A DNA stretch of 64,000 bases, taken from an uncultured Prevotellaceae bacterium. Its GTDB lineage: Bacteria; Bacteroidota; Bacteroidia; Bacteroidales; Bacteroidaceae. Location of the stretch: NCBI GenBank assembly GCA_946540735.1, contig CAMNIN010000010.1, forward strand, positions 21,257 through 85,256, in the 5' to 3' direction. A program made the translations under genes and the position numbers. Positions 42,599 to 52,300 of the stretch are shown here, one piece after another. Below the pieces are notes generated by a model. That model was not told where the DNA came from. It worked only from the letters and a program-made list of their open reading frames with translations, and searched no databases. Numbering within the stretch: position 1 is the stretch's first letter; every line of letters starts with the position of its first letter.

Positions 42599-44341
42599 AT
42601 GATGAAAACATATTATTATAACTTGTTCATTGCCTTGATGGCCGTGGTGGGACTCACCGCCTGCTCCGACAACGACGACGACTACCAGTGGGCCACCGTG
42701 ACGGGCAATCAGGTATACTTCAGCAACCAGCTGCCCTCCAGCTACAGCATCTCGAAGAGCACCAATACAATCACCATCCCCATCAACCGTGTGAAGACCG
42801 ACGAGGCCATCACGGTCAACCTCACGCACACCGATGGCTCTGGATTCTTCAACGTGCCCTCCTCGGTGAGTTTCGCTCAGGGAGAGTCCGAGGCCCAGAT
42901 CACCGTGAGCTACGACGTGGATAGTTTGGTCTACGACGAGCGTCACAACGATACCCTCAGCATCGCCAGTGCCGACTACACCACCATCTATGGTGCTTCT
43001 ACCTACTCCTTCTCGGCCATGATGCCCTCGCCCTACAAACTTCTGGGCAAAGGAACACTCACCGACGGGTTCTTCGGATTCACCACCACGGTGGATATCT
43101 ACCAGAACACCGAGCAGACCAACGTCTTCCGCATCTTCAAAGGCTATGACCCGGTGGATGACGGCAATCAAGACGAGTATCTGCAACTCACCATCCTGAA
43201 GGCCGGCGACGTGGTGGCCGGACAGACCATCGCCAAAGACAACCTGGTGTACTGGGGCGACGACTTCAACACCGGTTACCATCATCCCACCTACGACGCC
43301 GACGTGCTGGTGTGCCATCCCTATGGTTTCAGCAGCACCAAGGACCAGAGCATGTGGAGCTACAACTATGTGGTGGAATACCAGGCCGATGGCGTCACAC
43401 CAGGCGAGATCCACTTGGCCCCGTTCTACTACATGAATGGCGTGGGTGGATGGAACAACACCCAGAACGATGGCATAATCACCATCATCTTCCCGGGTTT
43501 CGACAAGAAGGACTACACCCTGGATGTCGAATACCTTGGCCGTCTCACCGACACCGAGGATGCTGATTTCGCACAGGTCTCCATCGGCATGGGCGAGGAC
43601 CTGGAGTATGTGAAATATGCGATGACCGACATCGACGGCGATGCACAGGCCCTCTATGAGACTATGATGGCCGACCTCGACTCCTATCCTCAGGTGACCA
43701 AGACCTCGGCGGTGAACATGCCCGTCGAGAAGACCGGCAAGTATCAGTTTGTGGCCATCGGTTTCGCCGGCGGTGAGGAAGTGGCCGCCGTCGCCGAGAC
43801 CATCCGCTTCACCTCCAGCCACGACTTCGCCCCGTCGTTCGAGCCTGTGGGCACCGGCACGTTCACCTATACCCAGTACTGGGAGGGTGATGACCCCGGA
43901 CTGACCATCAGCAAGGCCCAAGGCACCAACACCTACCGCATCTCGCACTGGGGCGGTGACGTGAACTTCGACTTCACCTGGGACCCCGCCACCAACAAGT
44001 GCACCGTGGGAGAGCAGTTCATCGGCACGCAGTACAGCAGCTATGGCGACGTGTTCGTCTCCGACGTGCCCACCTACGACCCGGATGAATCCTACGATAA
44101 GTACCCCTGCTTCTACGATCCCGCCACCAAGACCTTCACCTTCAACCTCGCTTACTATGTGAGCGCTGGTTTCCTGACCGCGGGGGCCGAGACGTTCGTC
44201 GTGGAGTGGGATGCCGCTGCAGCCGCCCCGTCGGCCCGTCCGGTGAACAAATACCTCTTTACCCAGAAACACCTGAGCGTGAAGAAGATGCTTAGGAACT
44301 CAGACAAAGTGAAGTTCTCGGTAGAGAAGAGAGTCAAATAA
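42599..44341 (+). CDS. SusE-position surface glycan-binding lipoprotein
   Basis: A 580-residue lipoprotein: signal NLFIALMAVVGLTAC with lipobox LTAC. Two possible starts, 42599 and 42602. The N-terminal module (VYFSNQLPSSYSISKSTNTI, then AITVNLTHTDGSGFFNV) is Calx-beta-like; residues 150-580 hold repeating beta-sandwich units with TYEVS-like strands (SPYKLLGKGTLTDGFF, FEPVGTGTFTYTQYWEGDD) typical of surface glycan-binding proteins. It is third in the operon after susC-susD, 45 bp after the susD stop, so it probably helps capture the same polysaccharide. I cannot assign it to a named family. Confidence 0.8.
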   Translation: MMKTYYYNLFIALMAVVGLTACSDNDDDYQWATVTGNQVYFSNQLPSSYSISKSTNTITIPINRVKTDEAITVNLTHTDGSGFFNVPSSVSFAQGESEAQITVSYDVDSLVYDERHNDTLSIASADYTTIYGASTYSFSAMMPSPYKLLGKGTLTDGFFGFTTTVDIYQNTEQTNVFRIFKGYDPVDDGNQDEYLQLTILKAGDVVAGQTIAKDNLVYWGDDFNTGYHHPTYDADVLVCHPYGFSSTKDQSMWSYNYVVEYQADGVTPGEIHLAPFYYMNGVGGWNNTQNDGIITIIFPGFDKKDYTLDVEYLGRLTDTEDADFAQVSIGMGEDLEYVKYAMTDIDGDAQALYETMMADLDSYPQVTKTSAVNMPVEKTGKYQFVAIGFAGGEEVAAVAETIRFTSSHDFAPSFEPVGTGTFTYTQYWEGDDPGLTISKAQGTNTYRISHWGGDVNFDFTWDPATNKCTVGEQFIGTQYSSYGDVFVSDVPTYDPDESYDKYPCFYDPATKTFTFNLAYYVSAGFLTAGAETFVVEWDAAAAAPSARPVNKYLFTQKHLSVKKMLRNSDKVKFSVEKRVK

Positions 44342-44363
44342 GACATCGCAACCTCTGACAGTA

Positions 44364-44399
44364 TCAAGCGAGTCCAGCCCGGACTCGCTTGATTTTTTT
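44364..44399 (+). terminator. Rho-independent terminator of the susCD operon
   Basis: TCAAGCGAGTCC pairs with GGACTCGCTTGA around AGCCC, followed by seven T. Confidence 0.9.
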
Positions 44400-44411
44400 G
44401 CGGGGGAAAGT

Positions 44412-44442
44412 TTTGTGCTTTGCCCAAAACGCCTTATCTTTG
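44412..44442 (+). promoter_or_regulatory. Full-consensus promoter upstream of tadA
   Basis: TTTG at 44412-44415, 19-base spacer, TATCTTTG at 44435-44442. The next credible start codon is about 500 bp downstream, beyond a palindromic repeat cluster, so the leader would be long and highly structured. Confidence 0.65.
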
Positions 44443-44525
44443 CGAAATAGAATGCCTCAAATCTCGATATCGCTGTTCTTCGGGATTTTCAAGACTCCTG
44501 ATGCGATGAGGATCGGGATTTTCAA

Positions 44526-44908
44526 CGCGAAAAGCGCATTGCAAATGCTTATAGTCTATGCGGGCGGATTGCAAATCCGCCCGAACAGGGGTAGGATTGC
44601 AAATCCGGCTGAACGGGCGAACAGGATCCGGCCGAACAGCGAGAAGCGCATTGCAAATGCTTATACTCTATGCGGTCGGATTGCAAATCCGCCCGAACAA
44701 GCAAATCCGGCTGAACAGGGGAACAGGAATCCGGCCGAACAGCGAGAAGCGCATTGCAAATGCTTATACTCTATGCGGTCGGATTGCAAATCCGCCCGAA
44801 CGGGGCCCCGAGCGGCAAATCCGGCTGAACAGCGAGAAGCGCATTGCAAATGCTTATAGTCTATGCGGGCGGATTGCAAATCCGCCCGAACAAGCAAATC
44901 CGGCCGGA
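44526..44908 (+). repeat. Palindromic repeat cluster 4
   Basis: Four units of about 60 bp at roughly 44526, 44640, 44749 and 44834: GCATTGCAAATGCTTATA, then TATGCGGGCGGATTGC or TATGCGGTCGGATTGC, AAATCCGCCCGAACA, with AATCCGGCTGAAC spacers. The arms GGGCGGATT and AATCCGCCC form hairpins. Same family as clusters 1, 2, 3 and 5. Frames open across it are repeat translations; this 600-bp gap holds no other gene. Confidence 0.9.
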
Positions 44909-44947
44909 AAATATGGCAATTTATTATTACGAAAATCTTTACCGAGA

Positions 44948-45469
44948 ATGGAAATGAAAACTGACAGACCACAGAGACTCTCACCACAGAGATCTGAGGA
45001 GTATAGAGGCGAGGAAGTGAGAAGCGAAGAGCAGGTGAAGACTGATGAGCAGATGATGCGCAAAGCCCTGGCCGAAGCCCAAATGGCACTTGCCGAGGGT
45101 GAAATCCCCATCGGAGCCGTCGTCGTATGCCGAGGACGTATCATCGCCCGCGCACACAACCTCACCGAACTGTTGCATGACGTCACCGCTCATGCCGAGA
45201 TGCAAGCCATCACCTCGGCAGCCAATGAGTTGGGCGGCAAGTATCTCACCGACTGCACCCTCTACGTCACCGTGGAGCCTTGCGTGATGTGCGCGGGAGC
45301 CATTGGATGGGCGCAGATCTCCCGCATCGTGTATGGCGCACCCGATGAGAAACGCGGTTACCGGCGTTTCGCCCCGCAGGCGATGCATCCCCGCGCCACC
45401 GTCACCTCCGGCGTCCTCGAGGAGGAGTGCCGCCGGCTGATGCTGAGTTTCTTCCAGAATAAAAGATGA
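44948..45469 (+). CDS. tadA: tRNA adenosine(34) deaminase TadA
   Basis: A cytidine/deoxycytidylate-deaminase-fold enzyme that converts A34 of tRNA-Arg to inosine. The zinc site is complete: HAEMQAI (His, catalytic Glu) and EPCVMCAGAIGW (PCxxC), and EKRGYRRF follows. The start is uncertain: 44948 (MEMKTD) adds a Glu/Arg-rich stretch not typical of the family; GTG 45035 (VKTDEQMMRKALAEAQ) or ATG 45053 would give the usual N-terminus. The frame runs upstream through repeat DNA, which should not be annotated as protein. It is the first gene of a housekeeping stretch with yraN, birA and pyrH, each with its own promoter or spacing. Confidence 0.85.
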   Translation: MEMKTDRPQRLSPQRSEEYRGEEVRSEEQVKTDEQMMRKALAEAQMALAEGEIPIGAVVVCRGRIIARAHNLTELLHDVTAHAEMQAITSAANELGGKYLTDCTLYVTVEPCVMCAGAIGWAQISRIVYGAPDEKRGYRRFAPQAMHPRATVTSGVLEEECRRLMLSFFQNKR

Positions 45470-45496
45470 ACTTGGCGAAAAATATCAGCAAGCCCT

Positions 45497-45528
45497 ATTG
45501 GAAGTATGGCATTATTTGTTTATATTTG
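45497..45528 (+). promoter_or_regulatory. Promoter of yraN-birA-pyrH
   Basis: ATTG at 45497-45500, 20-base spacer, TATATTTG at 45521-45528. Expected transcription start near 45535. Confidence 0.6.
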
Positions 45529-45602
45529 CAACTGTCAATCTATGATTGTCAAATCTAAACAGGAAACATTTTCTGCGACATCTTCAAATTTTAGGATTCC
45601 AA

Positions 45603-45974
45603 TTGGCAACACATAACGAATACGGGAAATGGGGCGAGGAGCAGGCCGTGCTGTTTTTGCAACGCAAGGGCTACACCATCTGCCACCGCGACTGGAAATA
45701 CGGTCACCGCGACCTTGACATCACCGCCTTGACCGAGGACGGTGACACCCTCGCCATCGTCGAGGTGAAAACCCGGCGCAACACCGATTTCGCCCAGCCG
45801 GAGGAGTCTGTCGACTGGCGGAAGATACGCAGTCTCGCCATCGCCGCCGACGCCTATGTGCGGCGCTATCAGGTGCACACACCGGTGCGGTTTGACATCA
45901 TCACCGTTGTGGGCCAAGGCGATGATGTGCGGATCGATCATATCGAGGAAGCCTTCGTCCCACCCCTCAGATGA
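45603..45974 (+). CDS. yraN: YraN (UPF0102) family endonuclease-like protein
   Basis: A 123-residue UPF0102 protein with a restriction-endonuclease-like fold. Start set at TTG 45603 (MATHNEYGKWGEEQAVLFL), which matches the usual family N-terminus; TTG 45546 adds 19 residues with no family support. Core: KGYTICHRDWKYGHRDLDIT with the metal Asp (D in DLDI), LAIVEVKTRRNTDF (ExK motif), then VRFDIITVV. Role unknown, probably DNA metabolism. The stop is seven bases before birA. A short ATG frame at 45542-45616 overlaps the TTG start. Confidence 0.85.
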   Translation: MATHNEYGKWGEEQAVLFLQRKGYTICHRDWKYGHRDLDITALTEDGDTLAIVEVKTRRNTDFAQPEESVDWRKIRSLAIAADAYVRRYQVHTPVRFDIITVVGQGDDVRIDHIEEAFVPPLR

Positions 45975-45981
45975 AAAGAAT

Positions 45982-46752
45982 ATGAGAAAGACCATCATCC
46001 GTTTGGAGCAGACCGACTCCACCAACCGCTATCTCCGTGAGCATGGAGCGGCCGGCGAGGGCATGACCGTTGTCGTGGCCGGTTTCCAGACAGCGGGTAG
46101 GGGACAGGGCACCAATACCTGGGAGAGCGAGCCCGGGAAGAATCTGCTGATGAGCATCCTCTGGACCCCCAAAGAGGAGGAATCCCTCCCTTCCGCCGCG
46201 TCGGTCAGAATGTCCATGGGGCGCCTGTTCTTGTTCTCCGAGGCTGGCGCCTTGGCCGTAGGGCGTGCTCTTGCCTCTTATACCGACGGCATCACGCTGA
46301 AATGGCCCAACGACATCTATTGGAAAGACTACAAGATCAGCGGGACGCTGATCGAGACGGCCGTCGGAGGCCGTGGTCTCCGCTCCTGCCTTTACGGTGT
46401 CGGCATCAATGTCAATCAGACCGTCTTCAGGAGCGATGCTCCCAATCCAGTCTCCCTGGCCCAGATCCTGGGCCATGAGGTGGATGTCGAGGAAGTGATG
46501 CAGCGGGTGCTCGACGCATTCGACCAGGAGATCACCGCCGTCAGTGAAGGGCGGGCAGAGGAGGTGAGCCGCCGCTACCACGCCTCGCTTTATCGCCGCA
46601 GCGGATATCACCTCTATCGTGACGGAGAGGGACCATTTGAGGCTGAGATCGTCAGGGTGGAGGACGATGGCCATCTCATGCTGTGCGACAGCGCCAGCCG
46701 GATAAGGCGTTATGCCTTCAAGGAAGTGGAATTCATCCTTCCTGCAACGTGA
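45982..46752 (+). CDS. birA: Biotin-[acetyl-CoA-carboxylase] ligase BirA
   Basis: A 256-residue biotin protein ligase. Start at 45982 (MRKTIIRLEQTDSTNRYLRE). The catalytic block is TAGRGQGTNTWESEPGKNLL (biotin/ATP binding; the usual GRGRxG is GRGQGT here) and LKWPNDIYWKDYKISGTLIE (KWPND). There is no N-terminal helix-turn-helix, so it does not act as a repressor. It biotinylates acyl carboxylase carrier domains. Gap to yraN is seven bases. Confidence 0.92.
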   Translation: MRKTIIRLEQTDSTNRYLREHGAAGEGMTVVVAGFQTAGRGQGTNTWESEPGKNLLMSILWTPKEEESLPSAASVRMSMGRLFLFSEAGALAVGRALASYTDGITLKWPNDIYWKDYKISGTLIETAVGGRGLRSCLYGVGINVNQTVFRSDAPNPVSLAQILGHEVDVEEVMQRVLDAFDQEITAVSEGRAEEVSRRYHASLYRRSGYHLYRDGEGPFEAEIVRVEDDGHLMLCDSASRIRRYAFKEVEFILPAT

Positions 46753-46775
46753 TTTTTTTTTTTATTATATATATT

Positions 46776-47486
46776 ATGCCAAGATTCAAGAGAATATTGT
46801 TAAAGCTCAGTGGCGAGAGCCTCATGGGCAAGCAGGGCTACGGCATCGACCCCGAACGGTTGGCCGACTATGCCCGTCAGATCAAGGAAGTGCACGCCAT
46901 GGGAGTGCAAATCGGTATCGTCATCGGCGGCGGCAACATCTTCCGCGGCCTGAGTGGTGCCACCAAAGGATTTGACCGTGTGAAAGGCGACCAGATGGGC
47001 ATGCTCGCCACGGTGATCAACTCCTTGGCACTCAGTTCGGCCCTCACCACCGAGGGAGTGGCCAACAAGGTGCTCACCGCCATCCGTATGGAGCCCATCG
47101 GCGAGTTCTACTCCAAATGGAAAGCCATCGAGGAAATGGAAGCCGGGAAAGTCTGCATCTTCTCAGCCGGCACCGGATCGCCCTATTTCACCACCGACAC
47201 CGGGTCGTCGCTGCGCGGTGTGGAGATCGAGGCCGACGTGATGCTCAAGGGCACCCGCGTCGACGGCATCTACACCGCCGATCCCGAGAAAGACCCCACA
47301 GCCGTGAAGTTTGACGACATCACCTATGACGAGATCCTGGCCCGCGGCCTGAAAGTGATGGATCTCTCGGCCGTGGTGATGTGCAACGACAATCACCTGC
47401 CGATCTACGTCTTCAACATGGATGTGGTGGGAAATCTGAAAAAGGTGATTGACGGCGAGCCCATCGGAACCTATGTACACAGTTGA
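46776..47486 (+). CDS. pyrH: UMP kinase PyrH
   Basis: A 236-residue UMP kinase, phosphorylating UMP to UDP for pyrimidine nucleotide supply. Start at 46776 (MPRFKRILLKLSGESLMG); the longer frame overlaps birA. Motifs: KLSGESLMGKQGYGID (phosphate loop), VIGGGNIFRGLSGA, TRVDGIYTADPEKDPTAVKF, and MDLSAVVMCNDNHLPIYVF. A 12-base T run precedes it between birA and pyrH. Confidence 0.95.
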   Translation: MPRFKRILLKLSGESLMGKQGYGIDPERLADYARQIKEVHAMGVQIGIVIGGGNIFRGLSGATKGFDRVKGDQMGMLATVINSLALSSALTTEGVANKVLTAIRMEPIGEFYSKWKAIEEMEAGKVCIFSAGTGSPYFTTDTGSSLRGVEIEADVMLKGTRVDGIYTADPEKDPTAVKFDDITYDEILARGLKVMDLSAVVMCNDNHLPIYVFNMDVVGNLKKVIDGEPIGTYVHS

Positions 47487-47526
47487 CAAGTGTCAGTAGC
47501 CGACGAAGCGGCCTATGGCCAGACCC

Positions 47527-47793
47527 TCACTCCTCGACGAAGTCGACATACTCGCCCTCATCGTCAGAGATGATCTTGCGGCGGGCCTTCTCGGGGTCGC
47601 GGGTGTCGGTGATGCGCTCACCATCCGGACCGGTGGTTGTCGTCCCTGTGGGGCGCCTGCCGCCGGTTTTTGTAGTGCTCTGCCTGAAGTGCTCATGCGC
47701 TTTCCTCACGGTGAGAACGATCCGCAGTACGAAGAAAATCACTGCGATGATACCGATGAGGAAAATGCCGAAGAACAGTTTCAGGATGATCAT
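47527..47793 (-). CDS. DUF4834 small membrane protein
   Basis: An 88-residue DUF4834 protein: an N-terminal membrane helix (LFFGIFLIGIIAVIFFVLRIVLTV), a basic linker, and an acidic tail ending DDEGEYVDFVEE. Function unknown. It ends the psd-pssA-DUF4834 string on the minus strand, an arrangement common in Bacteroidales, so it may assist the phosphatidylethanolamine branch (inference). Convergent with pyrH. Confidence 0.85.
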   Translation of the reverse strand: MIILKLFFGIFLIGIIAVIFFVLRIVLTVRKAHEHFRQSTTKTGGRRPTGTTTTGPDGERITDTRDPEKARRKIISDDEGEYVDFVEE

Positions 47794-47842
47794 GATGTGA
47801 GAAATAGAGAATTTGGGTTGTCAGGAGCAGCGGAAGACGACG

Positions 47843-48553
47843 TTATCTCCCCCTGGACTGGGCGAAGAGAGAGAGCAGCACATACCACACGATGATGACC
47901 GCCAGACCTGAGACACGCATCAGAGCCAGCAGCACCACGCACGAGATGAGGAAGATGTATTTCACCTCATTGCCTTTCCATCCCCACTGCTTGAACTTCA
48001 GTGCGAAGAGCGGAATCTCCGCCACCAGTATCCAGCAGCTCAGGAGGATCAGGCCCAGGATGAGCCACAATGCGAAGGAGAGGTGCATGATGCGGTTTCC
48101 CCCTCCCACGATGAGGGCACCCCAGAAGAGCGCATTGGCCGGAGTGGGCAGGCCGATGAATGACGACGTCTGCCGCTCGTCGATATTGAATTTGGCCAGT
48201 CGCAGTGCCGAGAAAACCGCGATGAGATAGGCAACGTAAGGCAAGTACTCCCGTGCTCCGTCGAGCCCGTCAGGGTAGTGAACTTGGAACAGAAAGGTGA
48301 AAACCATTGTGGCAGGAGCCACGCCGAAGGTCACGTCGTCGGCCAGTGAGTCCAGTTCCTTGCCGATGGGCGAGGAGACATGCAGCAGGCGTGCCGTCAT
48401 GCCGTCGAAGAAATCAAACACCGCCCCCAGGATGATGAAAGCCAGTGCCATCGTCTGGTCGCCCCCGAAAGCGAAAGTCGTCGCTATGCAACCCGAGAGC
48501 AGGTTGCAGCAAGTGATTGCGTTTGGAATATTCCGTGTAATGAAATTTGACAT
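47843..48553 (-). CDS. pssA: CDP-diacylglycerol--serine O-phosphatidyltransferase
   Basis: A 236-residue integral membrane enzyme that makes phosphatidylserine from CDP-diacylglycerol and serine. Start at 48553 (MSNFITRNIPNAITCCNLLSG), two bases after the psd stop. The CDP-alcohol phosphotransferase motif reads DGMTARLLHVSSPIGKELD then SLADD, fitting DGxxAR-8-G-3-D-3-D. Several membrane helices follow. With psd it supplies phosphatidylethanolamine. Confidence 0.93.
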   Translation of the reverse strand: MSNFITRNIPNAITCCNLLSGCIATTFAFGGDQTMALAFIILGAVFDFFDGMTARLLHVSSPIGKELDSLADDVTFGVAPATMVFTFLFQVHYPDGLDGAREYLPYVAYLIAVFSALRLAKFNIDERQTSSFIGLPTPANALFWGALIVGGGNRIMHLSFALWLILGLILLSCWILVAEIPLFALKFKQWGWKGNEVKYIFLISCVVLLALMRVSGLAVIIVWYVLLSLFAQSRGR

Positions 48554-48555
48554 GC

Positions 48556-49248
48556 CTATCTCAGTTTGGCAATGATCGTCTGGTCGCCCGTAGTCGACTG
48601 TCCCATTTTGACACACGCCTCAGTGTCGGCAGGCAGGAAGACATCCACCCTTGACCCGAGTTTGATAAACCCCAGATGGTCGTCGATCTCACATTCCTCA
48701 CCCTCTTTGGCATAGGTGACGATGCGTCGTGCCACGGCACCGGCGATTTGCCGGCAGAGCACCAAGATACCCTCCGGGGTCTCTATCAGCACATCGGCAC
48801 GCTCGTTCTCCTCGCTGGCTTTGGGCAGCCACGCCTTGTGGTAGTTGCCGTTCTGGTGCTTGACAAGTTTCACCTTTCCGTCCACTGGAAACCAGTTGGC
48901 ATGTACGTTGAAAGGGCTCATGAAGATGGAGATCATCAGCCGTCGGTCATGGAAATACGTGTTTTCCTCCACTTCCTCGACCACGACCACCTTGCCGTCG
49001 GCAGGAGCCACGACGACCTTTGTCGTGTCCTCGATGTCAAGATACCGGATCGGGCAGCGGTAGAAATTGAGCACTGTCCCATAGAGGGTAGCCGCCACGG
49101 CGGAAAAGCACCAAAATGGCACTTTGGTGTCAAATCCCCGCCATAGTATCACGCCGATGGCAATAATGATGAATAGGCTGAAGATGAGCGTGTCGTTGCC
49201 TTCGCTATGTAGTCTTTGTTTTTTGAGCTTGCGGATTCTGCGTCCCAT
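48556..49248 (-). CDS. psd: Phosphatidylserine decarboxylase
   Basis: A 230-residue pyruvoyl enzyme that decarboxylates phosphatidylserine to phosphatidylethanolamine. Start at 49248 ([17 protein letters not shown]): the perfect promoter ends at 49273, so ATG 49275 would lie upstream of the transcription start. An N-terminal membrane helix pair ([16 protein letters not shown]) precedes the catalytic domain; [15 protein letters not shown] and [16 protein letters not shown] are family blocks, and the self-cleavage site is [10 protein letters not shown] (Ser). Co-transcribed with pssA. Confidence 0.93.
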   Translation of the reverse strand: MGRRIRKLKKQRLHSEGNDTLIFSLFIIIAIGVILWRGFDTKVPFWCFSAVAATLYGTVLNFYRCPIRYLDIEDTTKVVVAPADGKVVVVEEVEENTYFHDRRLMISIFMSPFNVHANWFPVDGKVKLVKHQNGNYHKAWLPKASEENERADVLIETPEGILVLCRQIAGAVARRIVTYAKEGEECEIDDHLGFIKLGSRVDVFLPADTEACVKMGQSTTGDQTIIAKLR

Positions 49249-49272
49249 TTTTTCAAATGTGATTTCAATTTG

Positions 49273-49304
49273 CAAAGGTAATTGTTTTTCATTAACCTTG
49301 CAAA
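49273..49304 (-). promoter_or_regulatory. Full-consensus promoter of psd-pssA-DUF4834
   Basis: On the minus strand TTTG (49304-49301), 20-base spacer, TACCTTTG (49280-49273). It fixes the psd start at 49248. Confidence 0.75.
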
Positions 49305-49320
49305 TTTTTTCATTTCATTC

Positions 49321-49352
49321 TTTGGCCGTCTCAACTATATCATGTAACTTTG
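49321..49352 (+). promoter_or_regulatory. Full-consensus promoter of dnaE
   Basis: TTTG at 49321-49324, 20-base spacer, TAACTTTG at 49345-49352, ending 16 bp before the dnaE ATG. It sits back to back with the psd promoter. Confidence 0.75.
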
Positions 49353-49368
49353 AACCTCAATTTGTATT

Positions 49369-52300
49369 ATGAGAGATTTTGTCCATCTTCACGTTCACAC
49401 GTATTATTCCATTCTCGACGGCCAGTCGAGCATCAACAAACTCGTCGACAAGGCCGTGGCCGACGGCATGCGCGGCATGGCCATCACCGATCATGGCAAC
49501 ATGATGGGAGTGAAGGAGTTGTTCAACTACTGCAACAAGGTCAACAAGAAGCTCAAGGCCGATGGCAAGCCCGAGTTCAAGCCCATTTTCGGCTGTGAGA
49601 TGTATGTGGCCCGCCACGGGGATAAAGAGCAGAAAAACGGGCGTGAGGACCAGAGCGGTTGGCACCTCATCGTGCTGGCCAAGAACTACAAAGGCTACAA
49701 GAACCTGATCAAGCTCGTCTCCCGCTCGTGGGTCGATGGTTTCTACATGCGTCCGCGAACCGACCACAAAGACCTCGAGCATTACTCCGAGGGCCTGATC
49801 GTCTGTTCGGCCTGCATCGCCGGCGAGGTGCCCGACAAGATCCTCAAGGGCGACATCAAGGGCGCTCGTGAAGCCATCGAATGGCACAAGCGCGTGTTCG
49901 GCGACGACTATTACCTCGAGTTGCAGCGCCATGAGGTGAAAGACCCCAACCAGCGTGCCAACCGCGAGACCTTCCCCTTGCAGCAGCAAGCCAACAAAGT
50001 GCTGATCGAACTGGCCCGGGAGTACGGCGTCAAACTGGTGTGCAGCAACGACGCCCATTTCGTCGACCAGGACAATGCCGAGGCCCACGACCACCTGCTC
50101 TGTCTCTCGACCGGCAAGGACCTCGACGACCCCACCCGCATGCTCTACACCAAGCAGGAGTGGTTTAAGACCCGTGCGGAGATGAACGAGGTCTTCGCCG
50201 ACATCCCCGAGGCCCTCGACAACACCTGCGAGATCCTCGACAAGGTGGAGACCTACTCCATCGACCATGCCCCCATCATGCCCTTCTTCCCCATTCCCGA
50301 GGATTTCGGCACCGAGGAAGACGTGCGCCGCCGCTACAGCGAGCAGCAACTCTTCGAGGAGTTCACCCGCGATGAGAACGGCAATGAGATCATGTCGCAT
50401 GAGGACGGCGAGAAGAAGATCAAGAAACTCGGCGGCTATGACAAGCTCTACCGCATCAAGTTCGAGGCCGACTACCTCGCCAAACTCGCCTACGACGGAG
50501 CGAAGCGACTCTACGGCGACCCCATCCCCGAGGAAGTGGCCGAGCGGGTGAAGTTTGAGTTGCACATCATGAAGACGATGGGATTCCCCGGCTACTTCCT
50601 CATCGTGCAAGACTTTATCAATGTGGCCCGTGACCAGCTCGACGTGATGGTAGGCCCCGGCCGAGGTTCCGCAGCCGGTTCGGTGGTCGCCTACTGTCTG
50701 GGCATCACCCGCATCGACCCCATCAAATACGACCTGCTGTTTGAGCGCTTCCTCAATCCCGACCGTATCTCACTGCCCGATATCGACACCGACTTCGACG
50801 ACGACGGCCGCGGCCGCGTGCTGGAGTGGGTGGAAGACAAGTACGGCCACGACAAAGTAGCCCATATCATCACCTACGGCAGTATGGCCACCAAGAACTC
50901 GCTGCGCGATGTGGCCCGTGTGGAGCGCCTGCCGCTGGAAGAGAGCAACCGCCTCTGCAAGGCCATCCCCGACCGATTGCCCGACGGTATGAAGATGAAC
51001 CTCGACAATGCCATCAAGTGCGTGCCCGAGTTGCGTCAGGCCGAAGCCTCGACCGACATCCGTGAGCGCAACACCATCAAATACGCACGCATGCTCGAAG
51101 GCACCGTGCGCAACACCGGCATCCACGCCTGCGGCACCATCATCTGCCGCGATGCCATCAGCGACTGGGTGCCCGTCTCGACAGCCGAGGACAAGGCCGA
51201 CCCCGGCCACAAGCTCCTCTGCACGCAGTATGACGGTCATGTGATCGAGGAGACCGGACTCATCAAGATGGACTTCCTCGGCCTGAAGACCCTCTCCATT
51301 CTGAAGGAAGCCATGGAGAACATCCGCCTGTCGACCGGCCATACCATCGACATCGACAACATCCCCATCGACGACCCCCTCACCTATAAGCTCTATTGCG
51401 AGGGCCGCACCATCGGCACCTTCCAGTTTGAGTCGGCCGGCATGCAGAAATACCTCCGCGAGCTCCAGCCCTCGGTATTTGAGGACCTCATCGCCATGAA
51501 CGCCCTTTACCGTCCCGGTCCTATGGACTATATCCCCGACTTCATCGCCCGCAAGAAAGATCCCTCGAAGATCACCTATGATATCCCCTGCATGGAGAAA
51601 TACCTGAAGGACACCTATGGTATCACCGTCTATCAGGAGCAGGTGATGCTCCTCTCGCGTCAGTTGGCCGGCTTCACCCGCGGCCAGTCCGACACGTTGC
51701 GCAAGGCGATGGGTAAGAAGCAGATCGAGAAGATGAACGAGTTGGAGTCACTCTTCTATAAAGGCGGAGAGAAGAACGGCTACGACCATGCCGTGCTCAA
51801 CAAGATCTGGGAAGACTGGAAGAAATTCGCCTCCTACGCCTTCAACAAGAGCCATGCCACCTGTTACTCGTGGGTGGCCTACCAGACCGCCTATCTCAAG
51901 GCCCACTATCCCGCCGAGTATATGGCCGCCGTGATGAGCCGCAACCTCGACAACATCTCGGAGATCACCAAACTCATGGATGAGTGCAAGGCCATGGGCA
52001 TCGAGACCCTTGGCCCCGATGTCAACGAGAGCCGCCATAAGTTCAGTGTCAACAAGAGCGGCGCCATCCGCTTCGGCCTTGCCGCCATCAAAGGCATGGG
52101 TGCTTCGGCAGCCGAGTCGATCATCTCGGAGCGAGACGCCAACGGCCCCTACAAAGACATCTTCGATGTGGTGAGGCGTGTCAACCTCTCCGCCGCCAAC
52201 CGGAAAGCCTTTGAGAGCATGGTGCTCAGCGGCGGTTTCGACAGTTTCGGCATCGCCCGCGAGCGTTATCTGGCCATCGGTCCCCGTGGTGACGTCTTCC

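Noticed and set aside
44558..44947. N-terminal extension of the tadA frame
   Set aside because: It reads through palindromic repeats and would give a long Arg-rich tail unlike any TadA.
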